Numbered from the stretch's first letter, positions 26,517-35,689 are shown. The stretch: DNA of 45,289 bases from Bacteroidetes bacterium ADurb.Bin012 (GCA_002071415.1 MWFC01000014.1:1-45289), one strand, 5' to 3'. Numbers and translations are program-made. Notes: generated from the sequence alone by a model not told the origin.

Positions 26517-27251
26517 ATGTCGGATAATAAAAATGGCTGTTTGATTTGTGGAGAAGACTTAGTTTACAATGATATACTCGAAAAAACCATGTGCTTCTAT
26601 TGCAAGAAAATTTTCGAAACCAACGTAATTTGCAAAAACCAGCATTATGTTTGTGACGGATGTCATAGTTTGCCAGCCTATTCAGCGATCGAAACATTTT
26701 GCTTGATGAATATGCTGAAAGATCCACTCGAGATAGCTATTTTATTGATGCAACATCCATCTATTAAAATGCATGGACCAGAACATCACTTTCTTGTGGC
26801 AGCATCTTTGCTTACAGCTTACTATAATACCATCAATGAACCGTCAAAAAAGTCGGTTATACTCACCGAAGCCCAAAAACGTGCTAAAAATATCCTTGGA
26901 GGTTTTTGTGGATATTATGGTAATTGTGGTGCTGCCGTGGGTACCGGCATTTTTTTAAGCTTGATTACCCAGGCAACTCCTTTATCCAAAAAAGAATGGG
27001 AACTTTGCAACCTGATGACATCCAACAGTCTTTTTTCGATTGCTCATGCGGGAGGTCCTCGCTGCTGCAAACGCAACACCTATCTGGCTGTTATCGAGGC
27101 TGCTCGTTTTGTAAATGAGAATTTCCAAATTTCACTCAAAACAGGAAAATCTCTTCAGTGTTCATTCTCTTCGTTCAATCGAGAATGCAAAAAAGAAGAC
27201 TGTAAGTTCTATAAGGGTTCCCGCATCAATGTTCTAATTGAGAAAAATTAA
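26517..27251 (+). CDS. DUF5714 domain-containing Cys-rich protein
   Basis: A 244-residue protein with two Cys-rich parts. Residues 8-49 hold Cys8, 11, 26, 29, 39, 46 and 49, arranged as CxxC pairs that suggest zinc or Fe-S binding. The rest matches the DUF5714 pattern: HGPEHHFLVAASLLTAYYN, GGFCGYYGNCGAAVGTGIFLS, GGPRCCKRNTYLA, and a Cys-rich end (ECKKEDCKFY). DUF5714 is found mainly in anaerobic bacteria and archaea, often beside or fused to SAM-dependent enzymes; its reaction is not known. No signal peptide, so cytosolic. The gene appears monocistronic, immediately downstream of an IS remnant, which hints at local rearrangement. Confidence 0.78.
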   Translation: MSDNKNGCLICGEDLVYNDILEKTMCFYCKKIFETNVICKNQHYVCDGCHSLPAYSAIETFCLMNMLKDPLEIAILLMQHPSIKMHGPEHHFLVAASLLTAYYNTINEPSKKSVILTEAQKRAKNILGGFCGYYGNCGAAVGTGIFLSLITQATPLSKKEWELCNLMTSNSLFSIAHAGGPRCCKRNTYLAVIEAARFVNENFQISLKTGKSLQCSFSSFNRECKKEDCKFYKGSRINVLIEKN

Positions 27252-27345
27252 CCTTTTTCATCTTTTTATTAAAATGTTTCTTAACCGAAACAAAACGAGT
27301 GAAAATCAACAATAAATGGCATACCACCAAAATTACAAAGAAAAC

Positions 27346-27369
27346 TACTGACTTTTTGAAAAATCAGTA
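27346..27369. terminator. Possible bidirectional terminator between convergent genes
   Basis: TACTGA (27346-27351) and TCAGTA (27364-27369) pair, and the T-run and A-run between them continue the stem with one mismatch. It lies between the DUF5714 gene (plus) and the amylase gene (minus). Confidence 0.35.
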
Positions 27370-27467
27370 CTATCTATTACGTAAATTTTGCGTCTCTTCG
27401 TCTCCTCATGGTGTCGCCTCAAGAATTTAAAGGTCTCCTCGAACCTGGGGACTTGCATCATATTAAC

Positions 27468-29312
27468 TTACTCCACCCTCCGAAGAATCAATCCTTCAAG
27501 AGGCAAAATAGGAATTGATTTGCCTTTAATGATTCTTCCAGAAAGTAAATCCACAAATTTCCCTTTTGATGCAAACTTGATGCGATGAGAAGTGGTATCG
27601 GTATTCAAACAAACAAATATTTCATCTGAAGAATTCCAGCGTCTATATGCCAGTACTCGATCTTCTGAAGAAATAAATTCAATCTCGCCCGTAGCCAGAA
27701 CAGGGTTATTTTTCCGTAAACTGATGATTTGCTTATAAAAGTGATAATGATCGGCATCGAATTTCACTTCATCGTATAATTTAAAGCCAGGCTGAATATT
27801 GGTTCGAGTTTCAGGTTCGAATTTCGTGTCGGGCCACCATAAAGGTTTACGATTATCGGGATCGTCGCTGCCCCACATTCCCATTTCATCACCATTCCAA
27901 ATAGAAGGAGAACCGGGAATAGTAAATTGATGCATGAGATACAATCTAACTCTATTGTAGGTATCTTTGTCGGGTTTACCTGTTATGCATCGAGGATTTT
28001 CGTAAGGATTGACATGATATTTGTATTTTCCTTTGTTGGCAAAACAAGTCAGCAGACGTGGACTATCGTGTGTAGCATTTACATTCATTTGAGAGTAACG
28101 GAAATTTTTCGGCAGATTTGTCCATTCTTTTTGTAAACTATCGGCCAATTGCGAAGAAGTTAAGGCTTCTTTTCCGTGAACGAAGAAGCTACGAGCCGGT
28201 GCATAAATCTTATAGAACATTACTGCGTCGAAAATCTCATCATTTACATAAGGTGCAGGATCCATAAGCTTATCGGGCCATTTTTCCCACCAGATTTCTC
28301 CCACAAGGTAAGCCTCGGGTTTAATAGATTTTACCCATTTACGGTAATCTCTCCAAAAACCCAGAGGAATTTGTTCGGCCACGTCGAGGCGAAAACCATC
28401 TATTCCCTTGGTTTTATCTCCATTAGGAGCAAGCCATCGCTGAGTAACGGCAAAAATATGTTCCTTTACCTTAGGATTCAAATTTCCTTCGTAGGGACCA
28501 TTGGATTTTCTTGGCCCAGGTAAGTTAACTTTTTTCCACTCCGGGAGGCTGGCCACATTAGCCCAACCACGATATTGGAACTCATTCTCAGGAGTAAGGG
28601 GGTTATCGAAAGAAATGATCTCATACCAATCACGGTAAGGTGATTTCTGTAAATTTTGCAGAACATCTTTCCATGCCCAGAAATCCACACCTGTATGATT
28701 CCACGAATAATCCATAATGACTCTTATGCCCATTTGGTGGCATTGTTCGATTAATTGGAGGAATTGCCTATCGGCTGCCGTCCATTTCCAAGTAGAAGGA
28801 TCAGATGGGATCTCGGAAGCAATAATTTTTTTGTCACCCTTAGGATCGGGACCAAAATTCACATCTATATGGTGGTAATTGCGCGCATCATATTTATGCA
28901 AAGAAGGTGCATCATTTAGTGGATTGAAATAAATAGCGGTAATTCCCAATTCATGCAGATAGGGAAGTTTATCGATAACGCCTTGCAGATCGCCTCCATA
29001 ACGGCGATGCTGAACGGTTTCCCGATGGGATTTTCCCGTTTTTTCTGCCCAAGGTTCTCGCTTCCACCAGTCCATCGTCCATGGCGTAATTGTCCAGTCA
29101 TCGGGGAGGGGAAAGGTTGACGAGCTCACCGAGATGTCTTCGGGAGTAGGATCATTATTAGGGTTTCCATTGTAAAAGCGTTCTACGAAAATTTGATACC
29201 AAATCACATTGGAAGTCCATGAAGGAGGGCTTTGTGCCAGAAGTTGCTTTACGGGATTTGCAACAATCAAACTCAATAAAAACATAAAAATTAATAACTT
29301 TTTCATTTTCAT
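27468..29312 (-). CDS. Exported GH13 alpha-amylase family enzyme
   Basis: A 614-residue protein with a signal peptide (about residues 1-27, ending LLAQ), so probably periplasmic or surface-exposed. GH13 conserved regions are in order: VIMDYSWNHTG (N205, H206), GFRLDVAE with nucleophile Asp310, LVGEIW with acid/base Glu339 and NATHDSPR with Asp416. The N-terminal block NVIWYQIFVERFYNG and the DSPR region resemble neopullulanase/cyclomaltodextrinase-type enzymes. It would cleave alpha-1,4 (possibly alpha-1,6) bonds in starch-like glucans outside the cytosol. It is the last gene of a minus-strand run, 12 bases after ppk2. ATG at 29306 is an alternative start. Confidence 0.92.
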   Translation of the reverse strand: MKMKKLLIFMFLLSLIVANPVKQLLAQSPPSWTSNVIWYQIFVERFYNGNPNNDPTPEDISVSSSTFPLPDDWTITPWTMDWWKREPWAEKTGKSHRETVQHRRYGGDLQGVIDKLPYLHELGITAIYFNPLNDAPSLHKYDARNYHHIDVNFGPDPKGDKKIIASEIPSDPSTWKWTAADRQFLQLIEQCHQMGIRVIMDYSWNHTGVDFWAWKDVLQNLQKSPYRDWYEIISFDNPLTPENEFQYRGWANVASLPEWKKVNLPGPRKSNGPYEGNLNPKVKEHIFAVTQRWLAPNGDKTKGIDGFRLDVAEQIPLGFWRDYRKWVKSIKPEAYLVGEIWWEKWPDKLMDPAPYVNDEIFDAVMFYKIYAPARSFFVHGKEALTSSQLADSLQKEWTNLPKNFRYSQMNVNATHDSPRLLTCFANKGKYKYHVNPYENPRCITGKPDKDTYNRVRLYLMHQFTIPGSPSIWNGDEMGMWGSDDPDNRKPLWWPDTKFEPETRTNIQPGFKLYDEVKFDADHYHFYKQIISLRKNNPVLATGEIEFISSEDRVLAYRRWNSSDEIFVCLNTDTTSHRIKFASKGKFVDLLSGRIIKGKSIPILPLEGLILRRVE

Positions 29313-29324
29313 TGCAAAAAATTC

Positions 29325-30230
29325 TTAATATCGTTCTGGTACAAAATTTTGCCTCTTTATTGGAGGTCTAACATAACCCGTTGATTCTTTTCGAGGTGAA
29401 AATTTGATGAGGGGTGAAGGTAATTCTTCATAAGGGATCATGCTTAGTAAATGAGAGATGCAATTGAGACGGGCTCTGCGTTTATCATCGGCATTCACGT
29501 CCCACCAGGGAGATATTTTCGTGTCGGTAAAGGCAAACATCTCATCTTTTGCTTTGCTATAATCTTCCCATTTTTCGCGCGAGGCGATGTCCATTGGACT
29601 GAGTTTCCAACGTTTAGTCGGATCGGCAAGACGTTGCTGAAACCTTTGCTCCTGTTCATGATCACTTACCGAAAACCAATATTTAATAAGAATAATTCCA
29701 CTACGAATGAGCATTTCTTCGAAAAGAGGGCATGAACGGAAAAATTCCCAATACTCTTCTTCAGTACAAAAACCCATCACACGTTCCACACCTGCCCTGT
29801 TGTACCATGAGCGATCGAAAAGAACCATCTCGCCCGCACTGGGCAAATAAGAAACATATCTCTGAAAATACCACTGTGTGCGTTCCTTTTCGGTTGGAAC
29901 TGGCAAGGCTGCAATTCGACAAATACGTGGATTTAGACATTCGGTAATACGCTTGATAACGCCACCCTTTCCTGCTGCATCACGACCTTCGAAAATAACC
30001 ACTACCCTCAATCCCTTCGCCTTTACCCATTCCTGTAATTTGACCAGTTCTATCTGTAATTTCCGTAATTCTTTTTCATAGAATTTCTTTCCTAATTTCG
30101 AAACTTCATGGCCATTATCAGCGTCTTCTCCAAATTTTATTTGTTCAGATTCATCTCGAGGCTGAATATATTTCCGAAATTCTTCCCCAAACAATTCATT
30201 CAATTCATTACAGTTGGAATTGTTTCCCAT
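29325..30230 (-). CDS. Polyphosphate kinase 2 family protein (PPK2)
   Basis: A 301-residue single PPK2 domain. Walker A is GRDAAGKGG at 82-90 and the Walker B region is FDRSWYNRAGVERVMGF, with Asp139 and Arg140; WRISP-type lid residues correspond to RWKLSPMDI. Single-domain PPK2 of this length uses polyphosphate to phosphorylate nucleotides (class I, ADP or GDP to the triphosphate). An operon partner is an aminotransferase 17 bases upstream and an amylase 12 bases downstream. The connection between polyphosphate and glucan use is not explained by the sequence. Cytosolic. Confidence 0.92.
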   Translation of the reverse strand: MGNNSNCNELNELFGEEFRKYIQPRDESEQIKFGEDADNGHEVSKLGKKFYEKELRKLQIELVKLQEWVKAKGLRVVVIFEGRDAAGKGGVIKRITECLNPRICRIAALPVPTEKERTQWYFQRYVSYLPSAGEMVLFDRSWYNRAGVERVMGFCTEEEYWEFFRSCPLFEEMLIRSGIILIKYWFSVSDHEQEQRFQQRLADPTKRWKLSPMDIASREKWEDYSKAKDEMFAFTDTKISPWWDVNADDKRRARLNCISHLLSMIPYEELPSPLIKFSPRKESTGYVRPPIKRQNFVPERY

Positions 30231-30247
30231 AAATTATTGATTTTAAA

Positions 30248-31096
30248 TCATTGATTCAAACCATTTATCCCCTCATTGAGATAACTTTCGATGATGTCGT
30301 CATAAGATTTCATAATGAAATGCAAAAGCGGATGATTTACATTATATGATTGTTCATTGATAAATGCAATGGGTAGTACTTTTGGTGAAGTTCCAGTTAA
30401 AAAAGAAGCCTCATAAGTATTCAGCGTTTTTACATAAATATTTCCCTCATTTAAAACAATATTTTGTTGATTGATTAGGTAAATGATTTTTTGACGAGTA
30501 ACACCAGGCAGTACTTTCGAAAGTGGTGGCGTAAAAAATTGATTTTCTTTTATAAAGAACACATTCGACTTGCTCCCTTCTGTAACTGCTCCGCCATCAT
30601 CCACAAGTAAAGCTTCATATATTTTATTCTTTTCGATAAAAATTTTTACCTTTTCCTTCAAATCTATATTTCTATACTTGATATTGGGATCCTTTCGTTC
30701 ATAATAGAACAGCCCGGTTTTTACTCCTTGACGGTATTCTTCTTCCGTAGGGTAATGGTGAGGAATATACCATGCTACGAAAGTTTGTTTTGGGGAAAAA
30801 CTATCAGGCCGGTAATTCACATCGAGTTCAATATTGCCATCGAGGGAACCATTGGCATGCAACATTTCATAAAGTCGATATGTAATTTCCTTTTGGCTCA
30901 ATGAAAGCTGAAATCCCATGTTTCGAGCAGAATTCTCGAATCTTTTCAAATGATCTTCCAGAAATAGAAGTTTGCCTTTAATAACCCTGATGACTTCATA
31001 AACCGTAAGTCCTTGTGAAAAGATATTTTCATCAATTTGAGTGGCTTCGGTGATTTTATCATCCATCCAAATATATTTTCTCAACGGAATAATCAT
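30248..31096 (-). CDS. PLP-dependent class IV aminotransferase
   Basis: A 282-residue protein of the branched-chain aminotransferase / 4-amino-4-deoxychorismate lyase fold. The likely PLP Lys is Lys140 in DPNIKYRNI. EALLVDDGGAVTEGSKSNVF (161-180) holds the conserved EGS loop that binds the cofactor phosphate, and PGVTRQKI and LTGTSPKVLPI follow in their usual order. The length and the alternative DDGGAVTEGSKSN fit D-amino-acid transaminase, IlvE and PabC subgroups about equally, so the substrate is open. It lies 93 bases downstream of the DUF3127 gene and 17 bases upstream of ppk2. ATG at 31066 is a possible shorter start. Confidence 0.85.
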   Translation of the reverse strand: MIIPLRKYIWMDDKITEATQIDENIFSQGLTVYEVIRVIKGKLLFLEDHLKRFENSARNMGFQLSLSQKEITYRLYEMLHANGSLDGNIELDVNYRPDSFSPKQTFVAWYIPHHYPTEEEYRQGVKTGLFYYERKDPNIKYRNIDLKEKVKIFIEKNKIYEALLVDDGGAVTEGSKSNVFFIKENQFFTPPLSKVLPGVTRQKIIYLINQQNIVLNEGNIYVKTLNTYEASFLTGTSPKVLPIAFINEQSYNVNHPLLHFIMKSYDDIIESYLNEGINGLNQ

Positions 31097-31189
31097 TTTC
31101 GAAAAATTAGATGTTATGTTTAGATTCTTAATCCTGTACTCCCGAGAAATTCAATGATCATATCATTAGAAAAGCATTGGGGTATATCT

Positions 31190-31582
31190 TTAAAATGGTA
31201 AATCATTGTCATCTTGAATCTCATTATATTCTATAGCCGGAGGTTCAGAGGGAGATTCAGGCTGTGAATGTATTTCTTCCGAGTCTGATGAAGATGAAAT
31301 AGAAGAAGGGGTACTTTTCGAAATATTCAAGGCTCTTACATCGGTGTACCAACGATCGTTGAATTCACGAGACTCTATCGAGCATTCCACGGAAACTTCT
31401 TCGTCGATCTCAAGGCTCGAAACTACATCTGTGCGTTCATTCCATGCTATCAAGCATATTTTTCTGGGATAATAACCGAAGGTTTCGATGATGAAACTCT
31501 GTTTCTTCCATACCCCATTTCTACCTTCGCCTTGTTGAATCGGCAAAATTTTTACGACTTTTCCCTTAAGTGTTAGCGCCAT
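31190..31582 (-). CDS. DUF3127 domain protein (OB-fold, single-strand-binding-like)
   Basis: A 130-residue protein. Residues 1-85 match the DUF3127 family of Bacteroidota: GKVVKILPIQQGEGRNGVWKKQSFIIET, then WYTDVRALN. The family is predicted to have an SSB-like OB fold. The C-terminal 40 residues are Ser/Glu/Pro-rich and end in EIQDDNDLPF; an acidic tail finishing in DLPF is like the protein-interaction tip of SSB proteins. This is a clue to nucleic-acid metabolism, but function is unproved. It begins 21 bases after guaD and is likely cotranscribed with it. Confidence 0.86.
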   Translation of the reverse strand: MALTLKGKVVKILPIQQGEGRNGVWKKQSFIIETFGYYPRKICLIAWNERTDVVSSLEIDEEVSVECSIESREFNDRWYTDVRALNISKSTPSSISSSSDSEEIHSQPESPSEPPAIEYNEIQDDNDLPF

Positions 31583-31603
31583 AGCTGAATATATTTTTAA
31601 ATT

Positions 31604-32071
31604 TCAATATTTGATCTTTTCTTCCATTCGATTCCATAGTACAAAGGGTTTTATGGCTTCGTGATGATGCATGCAAACGAAAGGTATTTTTCTTTCCGAA
31701 GATGGCAAAGTTAGCTGTTCAAAAATAAACGAATCATCGAAACCTGCCTGAGCTGCATCTTCCTGCCGGGCAGCATAATAAACTTTCCTAAGCCGAGCCC
31801 AGTAAATAGCTCCAAAACACATCGGACAAGGCTCACAACTGGTATACAGCTCGCAATCGTCGAGCTGGAAGGTATTTAGTTGCTTGCAGGCTTGCCTTAT
31901 GGCATTCACCTCGGCATGAGCCGTTGGATCATTCGTGGAAGTCACTGTATTGGTGGCAATGGCTATTATGTGGCCGCCTCGTACAACCATAGCCGCGAAT
32001 GGACCTCCTTTCCCTTCCATTACATTCTGAAAGGCCAAATCAATAACTTCCTGTATCAATTGTTCTTCCAT
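31604..32071 (-). CDS. guaD: Guanine deaminase (cytidine deaminase superfamily)
   Basis: A 155-residue zinc deaminase very similar to the Bacillus subtilis 156-residue guanine deaminase: DPTAHAEVNAIRQACK with zinc ligand His52 and proton shuttle Glu54, then LYTSCEPCPMCFGAIYWAR with Cys82 and Cys85, and the subgroup-specific AAQAGFDDSFIFEQL. It converts guanine to xanthine and ammonia in the cytosol for purine salvage or catabolism. It is first in the operon, with a -7 box about 30 bases upstream. Relatives that deaminate other bases exist, but the GFDDSFI stretch favours guanine. Confidence 0.92.
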   Translation of the reverse strand: MEEQLIQEVIDLAFQNVMEGKGGPFAAMVVRGGHIIAIATNTVTSTNDPTAHAEVNAIRQACKQLNTFQLDDCELYTSCEPCPMCFGAIYWARLRKVYYAARQEDAAQAGFDDSFIFEQLTLPSSERKIPFVCMHHHEAIKPFVLWNRMEEKIKY

Positions 32072-32100
32072 CTAATCATGTATTCATTCGTTTCTTCTTT

Positions 32101-32108
32101 CAAAAATA
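32101..32108 (-). promoter_or_regulatory. Probable -7 box for the guaD-DUF3127 operon
   Basis: TATTTTTG on the minus strand is an exact TAnnTTTG match. Transcription would begin about 25 bases before the guaD ATG at 32071. Confidence 0.48.
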
Positions 32109-32463
32109 CACGAGAATTTTCGAACATCATTCAAAAAAACAGATTCATTTAACAAAATATTCTGCAGGGATGAGAAATCGATGAAAACGTTTACCATCGC
32201 ATCTCCAACAAAAATATTCCAGTTGGCAAATGGTTGAAAATCAAATAAAGTCATTATTCATGAAATTACTCGAAGTCTTATATTTCAGGTTTTTATCAAT
32301 CTTCGTGAAGATAATGCCATGGCTAACGTACCAAAAATATCGATCTAATCATAAGCCGAAAAGTTTTTTCGCAGATATTCGAAGAGAAGAAAGGCTTCGA
32401 ACGAGATAACACGACCTTAGCAAAGAAAGAACATTTCAAATGCCGAAAAGACGAAAGTTAAAA
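32109..32463. other. Intergenic between divergent guaD and ftsK
   Basis: About 350 bases between the two promoters hold no open frame or repeat that I can support. Confidence 0.4.
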
Positions 32464-32486
32464 TTGATTATTTTTGCAATAATCAA
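32464..32486 (+). promoter_or_regulatory. ftsK -7 box embedded in a perfect inverted repeat
   Basis: TTGATTATT (32464-32472) and AATAATCAA (32478-32486) are perfect inverted arms separated by five bases. The exact -7 box TATTTTTG occupies 32469-32476 inside it, and the start of transcription (near 32482) would fall in the right arm, 22 bases before ATG 32504. This could be an operator or a chance dyad. Confidence 0.45.
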
Positions 32487-32503
32487 CCTGATTCGGAGAT
32501 AGG

Positions 32504-35041
32504 ATGGCAGCGAAAGTGAATCATAAAACGGAGAAAGAAGGGATTGAAGAGAAGGGAAAACCTTCTAACAAACCGCATAAGAAAAAACAAAAATCTACGG
32601 CATGGTGGCGCCAAAAAGAAAAATCAAGAGCAGTTATCGGTTTTATAATAACAGCAATAGGCATTTATTTGCTTCTAGCTTTTATTTCATTTTTCATCAA
32701 CTGGCACATCGATTTCGATAAGACTACCAATATTTCATTTTATGACATTGCATCGGGGAAAACCAATTTCAAAAACACGACAGGTTCGATAGGTGCGGCA
32801 ATTTCCTATTACATTATTTACAAAGGATTTGGTTTGGCCAGTTTTGTTTTCCCATTTATTTTTATTCTGATTGGATTACGTATTGCTTTAGGTATTAGAA
32901 TTTTCCCTCTCCACAAATCCTTTAGTATTTCATTTTTCATTTTAATCTGGTTATCGGTAACTCTGGGTTTTGCCTTTCATAGTACCAACAACCTGTCTAA
33001 TATTTTAGGAGGGGTATTCGGCAATCAAATAAGTCGGTATATGATGGTTGTAATGGGAAAAACCGGATTGGTCATACTTTTACTGGCGCTGTTACTGGTA
33101 TTTACTACCATTTACATGAATTTCCCTTTTTCGCAGATTCAAAACTACAGGCGTCGCAAGCAGGAAGAAAAGAAAAATAAATTGCAACCCTCTCCTTCGA
33201 CCGTTCCAGCACCTTCTGTAAGTTATAACCTTCATGAGTTTGCGGTGGATGAGCCTGCAACTACAGAATCAAAGATAATCGATAAACCCAGCCCAAAAAA
33301 AGCAGAAAACAATTCTCCATCCAACCCGCAGCCAAATTCCAAATCTGCTCGGGAAGAAGTTGAAGAAGGAACACCTGGCGCTCAACCTAAAAACGTGGAT
33401 AAGCCAGTAAGCAGCCATGATGAAGTCGAATTGATTATAGTGAATTCCAAGAATAAGGAGCAAACCAACAAAGAACCAGAAATAACTGAAGAAAAGGGAA
33501 ACCCCATTACTCATTACACTCTCGATACGCTTTATGATCCAACCTTAGAACTTTCCGATTTTAAACTTCCTACGGCCGATCTTTTGCAAACATATCCCAA
33601 CGAAAATGCCAATGTTTACAAGGAAGAAATCGAAGACAACAAGAAACGTATTGTTGAAACGCTCAATAATTATCAGATCGATATTCAACAAATAAAAGCT
33701 ACGATCGGGCCAGCCGTCACCCTCTATGAAATTATCCCTGCTCCAGGAATCCGTATCTCGAAGATCAAGAACCTAGAAGATGATATCGCCTTAAGTCTAT
33801 CGGCCTTGGGAATCAGGATTATAGCTCCCATTCCGGGAAAAGGCACCATAGGCATAGAGGTTCCTAATCTGAACCCTGAAATCGTTTCGATGCGCAGCCT
33901 GATAACTAGCGAAAAATTTATCACTACGCGTTTCGACCTGCCCATTGCATTGGGCAAAACTATTTCCAACGAGTGCTATATTGCCGATTTGAGCCGAATG
34001 CCACATTTATTGATGGCAGGAGCTACCGGACAAGGCAAATCGGTTGGCTTGAATGTTATTATTACAAGTCTTCTGTATAAGAAACATCCTGCAGAGGTAA
34101 AATTTATCCTGGTCGATCCTAAAAAAGTAGAACTTTCTCTCTTTTCGAAAATCGAGCGTCATTATTTGGCCAAATTACCCGATTGTGAAGAAGCCATCAT
34201 TACCGATATCCGTCAGGTCGTACGCACACTCAACAGCTTATGCATCGAGATGGACGACCGCTATGCCTTGATGAAATCTGCTCAGGTAAGAACCATCAAG
34301 GAATACAATCATAAATTCATCCACAGACGATTGGATCCAAACGAAGGACATCATTACATGCCATACATCGTCCTTATTGTAGACGAATTTGCCGATTTGA
34401 TCATGACGGCAGGCAAAGAAATCGAATTACCCCTCACTCGTTTGGCTCAATTAGCCCGGGCCATCGGTATTCACCTCATCATTGCCACTCAACGTCCTTC
34501 GGTAAATATCATCACGGGCACCATTAAGGCCAATTTTCCGGCTCGCATCGCATTTAGAGTGAGTTCGAAGATCGATTCACGAACTATACTTGATACGGGA
34601 GGAGCCGACCAATTAGTGGGTCGGGGAGATATGTTGCTTTCACTTGGGAGTGATTTGCTTCGTTTGCAATGTGCTTTTGTCGATTTATCGGAAATCGAGA
34701 GTATTACTGGATACATAGGCAGCCAAAGAGGCTATCCCGAAGCCTATGCCCTCCCTGAATATTACGAAAGTGAAGATGAAATACCAGCTATTACCGAGCC
34801 GGGCGAACGAGACGAACTCTTCGAAGAAGCCGCCAGAATCATAGTCATCCATCAGCAAGGTAGTACTTCCTTGCTCCAAAGAAAATTAAAACTCGGATAT
34901 AACCGGGCAGGCCGCTTGATTGACCAACTCGAAGCCGCTGGCATTGTAGGCCCTTTCGAAGGAAGTAAGGCCCGCGAAGTAAGAATTCCTAACGAACAAG
35001 CGTTGGAACAATATTTGAGAGAACTCAACAATAAGCAATAA
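32504..35041 (+). CDS. ftsK: FtsK/SpoIIIE DNA translocase
   Basis: An 845-residue membrane-anchored motor. The basic N-terminus is followed by four predicted membrane helices (about 44-67, 100-128, 140-158 and 182-205). A charged, Pro/Ser/Glu-rich linker runs to about 350. The motor domain has Walker A GATGQGKS at 506-513, LVDPKKVELSLF and Walker B IVLIVDEFADLI. A C-terminal gamma winged-helix domain (from about 780, with SLLQRKLKLGYNRAGRLIDQLE) reads the chromosome orientation signals. It pumps DNA at the septum and activates dimer resolution. The linker is short compared with E. coli FtsK. lolA follows after 18 bases. Confidence 0.97.
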   Translation: MAAKVNHKTEKEGIEEKGKPSNKPHKKKQKSTAWWRQKEKSRAVIGFIITAIGIYLLLAFISFFINWHIDFDKTTNISFYDIASGKTNFKNTTGSIGAAISYYIIYKGFGLASFVFPFIFILIGLRIALGIRIFPLHKSFSISFFILIWLSVTLGFAFHSTNNLSNILGGVFGNQISRYMMVVMGKTGLVILLLALLLVFTTIYMNFPFSQIQNYRRRKQEEKKNKLQPSPSTVPAPSVSYNLHEFAVDEPATTESKIIDKPSPKKAENNSPSNPQPNSKSAREEVEEGTPGAQPKNVDKPVSSHDEVELIIVNSKNKEQTNKEPEITEEKGNPITHYTLDTLYDPTLELSDFKLPTADLLQTYPNENANVYKEEIEDNKKRIVETLNNYQIDIQQIKATIGPAVTLYEIIPAPGIRISKIKNLEDDIALSLSALGIRIIAPIPGKGTIGIEVPNLNPEIVSMRSLITSEKFITTRFDLPIALGKTISNECYIADLSRMPHLLMAGATGQGKSVGLNVIITSLLYKKHPAEVKFILVDPKKVELSLFSKIERHYLAKLPDCEEAIITDIRQVVRTLNSLCIEMDDRYALMKSAQVRTIKEYNHKFIHRRLDPNEGHHYMPYIVLIVDEFADLIMTAGKEIELPLTRLAQLARAIGIHLIIATQRPSVNIITGTIKANFPARIAFRVSSKIDSRTILDTGGADQLVGRGDMLLSLGSDLLRLQCAFVDLSEIESITGYIGSQRGYPEAYALPEYYESEDEIPAITEPGERDELFEEAARIIVIHQQGSTSLLQRKLKLGYNRAGRLIDQLEAAGIVGPFEGSKAREVRIPNEQALEQYLRELNNKQ

Positions 35042-35059
35042 TGCACAATCTATTAAAAC

Positions 35060-35686
35060 ATGAAAAAATACCTCATCCTTCTCCTTGCTTTTACACCTGT
35101 ATTTGTTCAGGCCCAATATAGTAGCGAAAAGGCTCAAAATCAGCTTCAATCCTTAGCTCAAACTCTTAAATCGGCTCAAAACATCCGAATACAATTCACT
35201 CTTTCGCAAACCGCTGATAAAGCCAGTGCGTCAAAACCAAATCAGGGAACACTCTGGATTTCGGGAAACAAATTTCGCCTGATGCTGGATGGTCAGATCA
35301 TCGTTAATGATGGGAAAACCCTATTTACCTATTTGCCCGAAGCCAACGAAATTCAGATCAATGATGCCAACTCGTCCCATAATGAATTGAATCCATTGAC
35401 GCTCTTGACAAGCTATCAACAAAACTACAGATCAAAATACATTCGTGAAGAAGATAACCGAATGATCATCGATTTATTGCCCTTGAACGAAAATAGGTTT
35501 TACAAAATCAGGATCGAAATTCTGACATCCAATAACTATCCATCGAAAATTTCGCTTTATGAGCGTAATGGAACTACTCTCACTTATCAGATCGATAGAT
35601 TCGAATTGAACAAGGATGTCAATTCTTCCATCTTTTCATTTAACCCTGCCGATTATAAGAATGCAGAAGTAGTCGATTTGCGATAA
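35060..35686 (+). CDS. lolA: LolA-like outer-membrane lipoprotein carrier protein
   Basis: A 208-residue periplasmic protein with a signal peptide ending FVQAQ near residue 19. The mature part shows the LolA half-barrel pattern: LKSAQNIRIQFTLSQ, then NQGTLWISGNKFRLML, DGKTLFTYLPEANEIQI and a C-terminal FSFNPADYKNAEVVDLR. LolA accepts lipoproteins from the LolCDE complex and carries them to the outer membrane. The gene lies between ftsK and rarA, and the rarA ATG is three bases after its stop, so translation is probably coupled. No LolB gene is seen, as is usual in this phylum. Confidence 0.9.
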   Translation: MKKYLILLLAFTPVFVQAQYSSEKAQNQLQSLAQTLKSAQNIRIQFTLSQTADKASASKPNQGTLWISGNKFRLMLDGQIIVNDGKTLFTYLPEANEIQINDANSSHNELNPLTLLTSYQQNYRSKYIREEDNRMIIDLLPLNENRFYKIRIEILTSNNYPSKISLYERNGTTLTYQIDRFELNKDVNSSIFSFNPADYKNAEVVDLR

Positions 35687-35689
35687 ACC

